From positions 31,079 to 95,078 of the forward strand of contig JBCBSN010000001.1 of the NCBI GenBank assembly GCA_039819225.1: a stretch of DNA of 64,000 bases, in the 5' to 3' direction. The DNA is from Ulvibacterium sp039819225. GTDB lineage: Bacteria; Bacteroidota; Bacteroidia; Flavobacteriales; Flavobacteriaceae. Made by a program: the position numbers and the translations under genes. The notes beneath the pieces were generated by a model. That model ran no database searches. It saw only the letters and a list, made by a program, of their open reading frames with translations, and had not been told where the DNA came from. Below are positions 54,022-60,742 of the stretch, in pieces (the stretch's first letter is position 1; each line of letters opens with the position of its first letter).

Positions 54022-55212
54022 TTATTCTACGCCGCCCTTTACCTTGTCCTGCCACTCCTTAAGCTCGTCCCAATTTCCATCTGCGGCCATCTTGGCTTGT
54101 TTGGACCAGCTTGTAGGATCCAAATGGGCCATTCTGGAACTTGCCTCGGTTAAAATCTCCTTTATCTTTTCGGCATCGGCATCGGCCAACCCGGCAAAAG
54201 AGGTTATCCCGGCATTCACCAAGGCTTCAGCGGCTTTTGGGCCTATACCCTCTACTTTGGTTAGGTCATCGGCTTTTTCCGTTACAGGGTTTTCTTTGTT
54301 TTTTTCTTCCTCCTCGGTCTCCGACACTGCTTCGTCCACGGGCTCGGCAACAGGCAATTCCTCCTTGGTTACTACTGGAGTCTCTTTCACCTCCTCTTGA
54401 GATGTTTCTTCTTTAGGGGTGTCTTCCACTTCCAGAGAGGCCTCCGCAACTTTTTCCTCGGTTTTTACTTCAGGTGGGGTAGCATCGGCTTCCTTGCCTT
54501 CTCTGTCCGCTTGCTTTTCGGCCTTGCGGTCGGCAAGTCCTTCGGCCACGGCATCCGTCACCTGAGACATAATGATATTAATGGATTTTGACGCATCATC
54601 GTTTGCCGGGATTACATAGTCGATGGCCCTTGGATCGGAGTTGGTATCGATCATGGCAAAAATTGGGATATTCAATTTTTGGGCTTCCTTAACGGCAATA
54701 TGCTCGCGCATGGTATCCACCACAAAAAGTGCTCCGGGCAAACGGGTCATTTCAGAGATGGAACCTAAATTCTTTTCCAATTTGGCACGGAGACGATCTA
54801 CCTGCAGCCTTTCTTTTTTGGAAAGTGTATTAAAAGTTCCATCCTTTTTCATCCGGTCTATGGAGGCCATTTTCTTTACGGCCTTGCGGATGGTAACGAA
54901 GTTGGTCAACATACCTCCGGGCCACCTTTCCGTAATATAGGGCATGTTAATGTTGGATACCTTTTCCGCAACAATATCCTTCGCCTGTTTTTTGGTGGCG
55001 ACGAAAAGGATTTTACGGCCCGAAGCCGCAATTTTCTTAAGCGCGGCGTTGGCCTCATCCAGTTTTGCAACGGTTTTGTAAAGGTTGATTACATGAATCC
55101 CATTACGCTCCATGTAGATGTAGGGAGCCATGTTGGGGTTCCACTTTCTGGTAAGATGTCCAAAATGGACACCAGCTTCCAATAGTTGTTTTACTTCGAC
55201 TTTTTTAGCCAT
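54022..55212 (-). CDS. rpsB: Ribosomal protein S2 with C-terminal helix-hairpin-helix extension
   Basis: Residues 1-228 are a standard uS2: VKQLLEAGVHFGHLTRKWNP at the N-terminus, YIYMERNGIHVINL, the GRKILFVATKKQA strand, and PRAIDYVIPANDDASKSI. The protein then continues to 396 residues. An acidic, low-complexity linker rich in Glu, Val and Pro (about 230-312) is followed by a compact domain (about 315-396) with a helix-hairpin-helix signature, LTKVEGIGPKAAEALVNAGI, and a closing DPTSWSKQAKMAADGNWDEL block. Normal S2 is 230-260 residues. From memory, a similar tail is found on other flavobacterial ribosomal proteins such as L21. The tail could bind rRNA or DNA or tether a factor. A folded leader precedes the gene, and tsf follows 26 bp later. 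Confidence 0.95.
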   Translation of the reverse strand: MAKKVEVKQLLEAGVHFGHLTRKWNPNMAPYIYMERNGIHVINLYKTVAKLDEANAALKKIAASGRKILFVATKKQAKDIVAEKVSNINMPYITERWPGGMLTNFVTIRKAVKKMASIDRMKKDGTFNTLSKKERLQVDRLRAKLEKNLGSISEMTRLPGALFVVDTMREHIAVKEAQKLNIPIFAMIDTNSDPRAIDYVIPANDDASKSINIIMSQVTDAVAEGLADRKAEKQADREGKEADATPPEVKTEEKVAEASLEVEDTPKEETSQEEVKETPVVTKEELPVAEPVDEAVSETEEEEKNKENPVTEKADDLTKVEGIGPKAAEALVNAGITSFAGLADADAEKIKEILTEASSRMAHLDPTSWSKQAKMAADGNWDELKEWQDKVKGGVE

Positions 55213-55239
55213 TTTTAAGATTAGTTTACGTTCCCTGAA

Positions 55240-55300
55240 TTAGCAATGCGGCAGTGGTATCCCAATTTCCATTGGGAAGCCTCCCGCATTTAGATGCTAA
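55240..55300 (-). promoter_or_regulatory. Structured leader of rpsB, candidate ribosomal-protein autoregulatory element
   Basis: On the - strand the leader folds readily. A 7-bp stem AATGCGG (55284-55290) / CCGCATT (55245-55251) can be extended, past a TCTA bulge, by TTAGC / GCTAA (55296-55300 / 55240-55244). Inside it lies a perfect 6-bp hairpin CCCAAT / ATTGGG with a GGAA tetraloop (55261-55276). The element ends 28 bases before the start codon. A promoter-like TAGTTTAG overlaps the outermost stem (55297-55304), so the last pairs may not be transcribed. Autoregulation by S2 through a leader is known in other bacteria; here it is inferred from the fold. Confidence 0.5.
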
Positions 55301-55417
55301 ACTAACATACCCTGGGCCCATTTTAGGATTTTTCCAATTGGACTTTCCAAATTTCTTCGGAACAGGGATTTTTTAATTGTCCCACCTTGGCAAGGACTTT
55401 CAATGAACTTGGTTTAT

Positions 55418-55436
55418 CCCTGAACTTGTTTCAGGG
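55418..55436. repeat. Short palindrome in the rpsI-rpsB gap
   Basis: CCCTGAA / TTCAGGG with the loop CTTGT forms a 7-bp hairpin without a T-run. The word CCTGAACTTGTTTCAGGG is, from memory, a very common dispersed palindrome in bacterial genomes. The rest of the 294-bp gap upstream of rpsB shows only the leader. Confidence 0.3.
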
Positions 55437-55506
55437 TCTGTTTAATGTGTTGAACAAGGCATTATCCAAAGGAAGCAAGTCCGTGGAGGGCCCTATTCTG
55501 AAAATA

Positions 55507-55893
55507 TTATCGTTTGGAGAATTGGAACTTCTTACGGGCCTTTTTCTGTCCGTATTTCTTACGCTCCACCATTCGCGGATCCCTTGTCAAGAGTCCTTCA
55601 GGCTTAAGAACGGTACGGTTTTCTTCGTTCACTTCGCACATAACCCTGGAGAGTGCCAGGCGAATGGCCTCGGCCTGCCCGGTAATCCCCCCGCCATACA
55701 CATTTACCTTAACATCATAGTTTCCTTCGGTTTCGGTAAGGGCAAAAGGCTGTTTTACCTTATATTGCAAGGTGGCCGTCGGAAAATAGTCGTTCAAATC
55801 CCTTTGATTCACGGTGATATTTCCTTTTCCTTCGGAAACATATACACGGGCAACGGCGGTTTTTCTTCTGCCTATTTTATGAATGGTCTCCAT
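55507..55893 (-). CDS. rpsI: Ribosomal protein S9
   Basis: A 128-residue uS9. It starts METIHKIGRRKTAVARVYV, has GGGITGQAEAIRLALSRVM in the middle, and ends with the basic KKYGQKKARKKFQFSKR tail that reaches the P-site tRNA. The start ATG shares its A with the rplM stop (TAATG), so translation of the two is coupled. Full length and no unusual features. Confidence 0.97.
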   Translation of the reverse strand: METIHKIGRRKTAVARVYVSEGKGNITVNQRDLNDYFPTATLQYKVKQPFALTETEGNYDVKVNVYGGGITGQAEAIRLALSRVMCEVNEENRTVLKPEGLLTRDPRMVERKKYGQKKARKKFQFSKR

Positions 55894-56348
55894 TATTTAA
55901 TATCGTTAAGGTTTACAACAGTGGGCTTTTGGGCTTTCTGATCATGTTCCGTGCCTACATTTACCCTCAGGTTTCTAAAAAGCTCCGATCCCAGTCTGTT
56001 CTTTGGCAACATGCCTTTTACCGCTTTTTCCACAAGGCGTTCCGGATGCTTCTCCAAAAGTTGGGCGGCCGTTGTGGATCGTTGTCCACCAGGATATCCA
56101 GTATAGCGTAAATAGACTTTGTCCTGCCATTTGTTGCCGGACAGTTGTACTTTTTCCGCATTGATGACAACCACGTTGTCGCCACAGTCCACATGTGGGG
56201 TAAAACTAGGCTTGTGCTTTCCTCGGAGCAATTTGGCCACTTTGGAGGCCAGACGGCCTAGGGTCTGTCCTTCGGCATCTACCAAAAGCCATTCCTTCTT
56301 TACGATGGCCTTGTTTGCGGATATGGTCTTGTAGCTAAGTGTGTCCAC
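55893..56348 (-). CDS. rplM: Ribosomal protein L13
   Basis: A 151-residue uL13. The best start is a GTG at 56348, giving VDTLSYKTISANKA, which is the usual flavobacterial N-terminus; an ATG at 56405 would add 19 residues and would run through the -7 box and leader. Family blocks are WLLVDAEGQTLGRLASKVA, HVDCGDNVVVINAEK, YPGGQRSTTAAQLL and GMLPKNRLGSELFRNL. The gene overlaps rpsI by one base. Confidence 0.96.
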   Translation of the reverse strand: MDTLSYKTISANKAIVKKEWLLVDAEGQTLGRLASKVAKLLRGKHKPSFTPHVDCGDNVVVINAEKVQLSGNKWQDKVYLRYTGYPGGQRSTTAAQLLEKHPERLVEKAVKGMLPKNRLGSELFRNLRVNVGTEHDQKAQKPTVVNLNDIK

Positions 56349-56394
56349 TTGGAATATTTTAGGTTTAAATACGTCAATCCCGATTAACGGGCTG

Positions 56395-56402
56395 CAAATG
56401 TA
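56395..56402 (-). promoter_or_regulatory. Probable -7 box of the rplM-rpsI promoter
   Basis: TACATTTG on the - strand fits TAnnTTTG. It would give a leader of about 41 bases containing a small CCCG / CGGG hairpin (56379-56391). The box lies inside the longer frame from 56405, which supports the GTG start. The rest of the 336-bp gap to 56685 holds nothing else I can name. Confidence 0.5.
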
Positions 56403-56684
56403 CATTAATTAACTTGAAATAAAAATGGTTCTTTGTTCAATTTTTGTCAACGCCCAATATAAGTGCATTTTTTGGTGGAGGTCGGCGTAAGGAATTCTGC
56501 CTCAACCGTAAACATCCGGTTTTTTTCTAATGGGAGAACTAAAAGGATTGCTTGTTTAGGAGACACGGACATCATCATTTGCCTAAAGACGCTAAAGTAA
56601 ATCCAAATTTATTGTAAGGATGTTATATGGAAATGTATTTATAGTTGTTTTCCACAGAGGATTTTTCCTTTATCTTTCTTGGTC

Positions 56685-57848
56685 ATGAATAGCATTATGA
56701 GGGATATAGGCAAGGTGTTAAGCCAAAGTATTGTTTTTTGGTCTTTTATGGTGGTGTTCATAGGAGGTTTGGGAGGTTGTATAGATCCCGTGGAACCGGA
56801 GTTCCAATTTGAGGAAGGGCTTATCTTTATCGATGGTTTTGCCTCAACGGTTCCCGGGGCTTCTTTTGTCACTGTAAACACCTCGGATTTATTGGTGGGG
56901 ACATATAGGTTGCTGTTCGTGGAAGATGCTATCGTGGAGTTTGAAAATATAGATACGTCCACATCTGTTGCCTTGTTAGAGAAAGAAGGACAATATCTAC
57001 CTCCCGATGACTTTGCGGTTAAGCCCGGGGAAACCTGGCGGTTGAATGTGTCGCTGCCGGACGGTAGAAACTATTCCTCGGCAATGGAGACCGTGGTATC
57101 CAGCGTTCCTATCGGGGATCTAGAGGCTGTTTATAACCCAGAATTGGAATTTCGGGAGATACAAGGTGGAAGGTTTATACCAGGACATGAGCTTCTCGTA
57201 AGTTTTGACGATCCCGAAGGCCAGGAAAACAACTATTACTATTTCTACAGGACTTTTGAGGATTTGGATATCTGTGAGACCTGTGTGGATGGCTATTTTA
57301 GGAGAGGCACCTGTGTGGGATTGAATGAACCCGGGCCTCCGTATTACAACTATGTTTGTGATGGGGATTGTTGGCGTATCCGCTACCCGGAGAGCGTTTC
57401 CATTTTTAGGGATAGATTTTCGGACGGAGTATCCGTATCAAAACTACCTATAGCCAATTTGCCTTTACATACCAATGAAAATATGGTGGTGGAAGTACTA
57501 CAGTACTCCATTAATGGCAATGCCTATGAATATTTTGAGGTACTAAAGGATTTGGTGGATAACAGTAGCGGTATAAACGCGCCTCCTCCCGCTGCTCTGG
57601 TAGGCAATATGTTCAATGTTGAGGATGGGGACGAATTTGTCTTAGGGCGGTTTACCGCTGCGGCCAGCTCTGTAGCTCGTATTTTTATAAATAGGAGGGC
57701 AATAACCGAAGAGGTCCTGGAGCCAAGGTCGGCATTGATTTTTGAGGAAATGTTCGATCCCGTTCCCCCGCCCATTACCACTATCGCGCCCTGCGAGGAG
57801 TCTAGATTTAGGACGGGCATACGGCCTGAAGGTTGGATAGAGCAATGA
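56685..57848 (+). CDS. DUF4249 domain lipoprotein, receptor partner
   Basis: A 387-residue DUF4249 protein from the ATG at 56685; a later ATG at 56697 is equally possible. The signal ends VFIGGLGGCIDPVEPEF, a clear lipobox. Early FIDGFAST and LLEKEGQYLPPDDFAVKPGETWRL stretches are typical of the family, with beta-rich domains after. A six-cysteine block (about residues 205-235: CETC, a Cys after RRGT, then a DGDC pair) is unusual for a lipoprotein of this type. It precedes a TonB receptor by nine bases. From memory such pairs are common in Flavobacteriaceae and may work like SusD with SusC. The substrate is unknown. Confidence 0.85.
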   Translation: MNSIMRDIGKVLSQSIVFWSFMVVFIGGLGGCIDPVEPEFQFEEGLIFIDGFASTVPGASFVTVNTSDLLVGTYRLLFVEDAIVEFENIDTSTSVALLEKEGQYLPPDDFAVKPGETWRLNVSLPDGRNYSSAMETVVSSVPIGDLEAVYNPELEFREIQGGRFIPGHELLVSFDDPEGQENNYYYFYRTFEDLDICETCVDGYFRRGTCVGLNEPGPPYYNYVCDGDCWRIRYPESVSIFRDRFSDGVSVSKLPIANLPLHTNENMVVEVLQYSINGNAYEYFEVLKDLVDNSSGINAPPPAALVGNMFNVEDGDEFVLGRFTAAASSVARIFINRRAITEEVLEPRSALIFEEMFDPVPPPITTIAPCEESRFRTGIRPEGWIEQ

Positions 57849-57857
57849 TAACTGGCC

Positions 57858-60272
57858 ATGCCCATGTATAAAAAACGTTTCTTTTTAATTGCTGCCTTTT
57901 TTCTTGCCGCTATCCTAGGGCGATCACAGGAATATACCTTGTCCCTTGAAGTATTGGCGCAAGCTACAGGACTTCCTTTGGACAATGTGCAGATAGCCAT
58001 ACGGCCTTGTAACTGCGGAGGGGTAACGGATGCATCGGGCAATTTCTCAATTCACCTCCCTAAAAACACCTATACGGTAATGCTGTCTTTCCTAGGGTTT
58101 AAGGATGAGGTACGCACCATAGCGCTCAACGGGAATATTGCGGAGCGTATCGGACTTTACGAAGAGGAAGAACAGCTTTCCGAGGTGGTGGTTAGGGCCA
58201 AGCGAATCCTCGAAAATATTGAGACTCCGCAAATGGGTGCTTTGCAGCTTACTTCGCAGGAACTCAAAAAGATTCCGGCTGCCGTGGGGGAGTTTGATGT
58301 GCTCAGGGGAATGACGCTTTTGGCCGGGGTAAACAATGCCGGGGAAGTCAGTAACGGGATATCCGTCAGGGGGGGGTCGCTGGATCAAAATCTGGTTTTA
58401 TTCGATTATGCCCCTGTTTTCAATCCCGCACATCTTTTCGGCTTGTTTTCCGTTTTTACACCGGATGCCATTTCCACCGTGGATCTCTACCGGGCCAATA
58501 TTCCGGCACGCTACGGAGGGCGATCTACGTCCGTATTGGATATCAAGGTAAGGAACCCCTATACGGATGGATTTAAGCTGAGCGGGGGCGTTGGGATCGT
58601 TTCCAGCCGCTTGTCCGTGGAAACCCCGATAATCAAGAATAAATTGTTCTTAAATGCGGGTATACGTGCCGGATTTACTGATTTTTTGCTCCCAATTTTT
58701 TCCGAACGTTTGGAGAACACCAAGGCCAATTTTCATGACGGCACCCTTAAGTTGCTCTACTTGCCTACAGAAAAGGATCAAGTGTCCTTTACCGGTTTTT
58801 ACAGTAAGGATTTTTACCAATTGGATCTCATTGCCCAAGTAGAGAATATAAATGCCAGTAGCAACCAGTATGACTTCCGTACGTTGAACGGTACCTTAAA
58901 CTGGATTCATGCCTTTGATGACCGGTCTAACTTACGCAACATTTTTGTGGTAAGTGATTATGCACCAAAAATCCTCTTTCCGGAAACGGCCAATGATAAT
59001 AGCATTGAATTTGACTCCCGAATCAATTACGTAAGTTTCATTTCGGAGTTTTCTAAGGAAATAGACGATAAATTTCAATATTATGGAGGGGTACAGGCCA
59101 ATCGCTATACAATAGAACCGGGAAGTTTAGATCCAGGTTCCGGAAACAGTATCGTACCTGTTTCCCTAGAATCCGAAACCAGTTATGAAATTTCGTCCTA
59201 TGCAAGCATCAATTGGAGCGTTACGGAAGATTTGACCTTTTCTGCAGGTTTAAGATTCAATCACTTTGTTTTTGTAGGTCCTTACACACAAGGTTTTTTT
59301 GATGAGACCACAGGGGATTTGTTAGATACACGCATTTTCGAAAAGGGGGCGGGGGTAAAAACCTATAATGGTCTAGATCCCAGATTAGGATTGAACTATA
59401 AATTAGGCCAGAATCTTTCCCTAAAGGCCAGTTATGCCAGATTGAACCAATACCTACAGAATATTTTTAATACCACCACCCCCTTGCCTACATCTCGATG
59501 GAAAACCGCGGATCCCAATATTGAGCCGCAACAAAGCGATAGTTATGGTCTTGGAATTTATAAGAATATAGAAGGCAGTGACATCGAACTGGGTTTGGAA
59601 GGCTACTATAGAACATCGTCCAACAATCTTACCTATAAGCCCGGGGCCGATTTCTTTCTGGAAGAGTTCATTGAAAGGGACGTGGTGCAGGCCGAAGGGG
59701 AGGCCTATGGTCTGGAGCTGAGCTTTAGAAAACCCAAGGGAAAGTTTAACGGATGGTTCAATTATACCTGGTCCCGTAGTTTTTTGCAGTCCTTTAATGA
59801 AAATTTGGCGGACAGGGTAAACAACAACCAACGGTTTCCTTCCGATTTTGACCGACCGCATGTATTCAATGGTACCGTTAATTTTGAAGGGGACAAGTAC
59901 AATACCTGGAGTTTGAACTTCACGCTCCAGAGTGGAAGGCCCTTTACCGTGCCTAATAGTGTTTTTCCGCTAGAGGAAATTGATGTGCCCATTTTCCTGG
60001 AACGGAACAATTCCAGACTTAGGCCTTTTCATCGGTTGGACTTTTCCTGGAAGATAAAGTATGGAAAGAATCCCAATCGCAGATGGGTGGGGGATTGGAC
60101 TTTCACGGTCTATAATGTCTACGGTAGAAGAAATCCACTGAACCGGTATTATGAACAACGGCAGGCAGGTGTAGACGCGGATATTTTTTTGGATAGTCCT
60201 TTGGGCTCCTATGAACTTTCCGTGATTAATAGCCCGTTATTCGCTTTGACCTATAATTTTGTATTTGATTGA
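57858..60272 (+). CDS. TonB-dependent receptor with N-terminal carboxypeptidase-regulatory-like domain
   Basis: An 804-residue outer-membrane receptor. The signal ends ILGRSQEYT (about residue 24), then a CarboxypepD_reg-like domain (about 25-105) precedes a TonB-box-like EEQLSEVVVRAKR and the plug (MGALQLTSQELKKIPAAVG, NGISVRGGSLDQNLVLFDY). The rest is a barrel ending in LFALTYNFVFD. It is smaller than SusC proteins and has no STN domain, so it is not itself a signalling receptor. It starts 9 bp after the DUF4249 gene and its stop directly abuts the convergent T9SS gene. An alternative start is two codons later. Confidence 0.92.
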   Translation: MPMYKKRFFLIAAFFLAAILGRSQEYTLSLEVLAQATGLPLDNVQIAIRPCNCGGVTDASGNFSIHLPKNTYTVMLSFLGFKDEVRTIALNGNIAERIGLYEEEEQLSEVVVRAKRILENIETPQMGALQLTSQELKKIPAAVGEFDVLRGMTLLAGVNNAGEVSNGISVRGGSLDQNLVLFDYAPVFNPAHLFGLFSVFTPDAISTVDLYRANIPARYGGRSTSVLDIKVRNPYTDGFKLSGGVGIVSSRLSVETPIIKNKLFLNAGIRAGFTDFLLPIFSERLENTKANFHDGTLKLLYLPTEKDQVSFTGFYSKDFYQLDLIAQVENINASSNQYDFRTLNGTLNWIHAFDDRSNLRNIFVVSDYAPKILFPETANDNSIEFDSRINYVSFISEFSKEIDDKFQYYGGVQANRYTIEPGSLDPGSGNSIVPVSLESETSYEISSYASINWSVTEDLTFSAGLRFNHFVFVGPYTQGFFDETTGDLLDTRIFEKGAGVKTYNGLDPRLGLNYKLGQNLSLKASYARLNQYLQNIFNTTTPLPTSRWKTADPNIEPQQSDSYGLGIYKNIEGSDIELGLEGYYRTSSNNLTYKPGADFFLEEFIERDVVQAEGEAYGLELSFRKPKGKFNGWFNYTWSRSFLQSFNENLADRVNNNQRFPSDFDRPHVFNGTVNFEGDKYNTWSLNFTLQSGRPFTVPNSVFPLEEIDVPIFLERNNSRLRPFHRLDFSWKIKYGKNPNRRWVGDWTFTVYNVYGRRNPLNRYYEQRQAGVDADIFLDSPLGSYELSVINSPLFALTYNFVFD

Positions 60273-60602
60273 TTATCGCTTGTAGAACCGGGTTTGCACG
60301 CGTTGCCCAGGTGAGCTTATGGTGATTGCATACACTCCGGGGCGGAGCGTGGCAATAGGAATGTTCAGGGCATTGTTCCTAATTGCCCATTGATGTTCCA
60401 GTACTTTGTTGCCGTACGTATCCGAAATAATGATATGGGCACGTGCACTGTTTTTTAACCCAAGGATATTGATGACATTGGTAGCCGGGTTGGGAAAAAT
60501 TCTCACAGCGGTTTCTGTGGCGGCCCCCTTTGCATCGTTCTCTTGGGAATATCCAATTACGGATACCAGTATTATCGCAAGCAGCGCAAGCAACTTTTTC
60601 AT
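60273..60602 (-). CDS. Minimal secreted protein with a T9SS type A sorting domain
   Basis: A 109-residue protein made of a signal peptide (MKKLLALLAIILVSVIGYSQ), a short spacer (about 20-32) and a complete type IX secretion C-terminal sorting domain (about 33-109: RIFPNPATNVINI, ISDTYGNKV, the LRPGVYAITI strand, and the basic end FYKR). Sorting domains normally sit at the end of large exported enzymes or adhesins; here there is no cargo. The frame directly abuts the stop of the TonB receptor on the other strand. It could be a small surface protein, a decoy for the secretion machine, or a leftover of a larger gene. I see no upstream remnant of a cargo domain. Confidence 0.8.
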   Translation of the reverse strand: MKKLLALLAIILVSVIGYSQENDAKGAATETAVRIFPNPATNVINILGLKNSARAHIIISDTYGNKVLEHQWAIRNNALNIPIATLRPGVYAITISSPGQRVQTRFYKR

Positions 60603-60742
60603 AGCGGAAACTCTTTACGGCAATAAAGGTATTCCTGTCGGTGCACCTGAGCAAAGTAATGTTGTAAACCCTGGATTTTTAGTCTTAAAACACTGTAATT
60701 AACGCATGTTAACAGTAAGGGCGATTTTATCCTGGGTACGGT

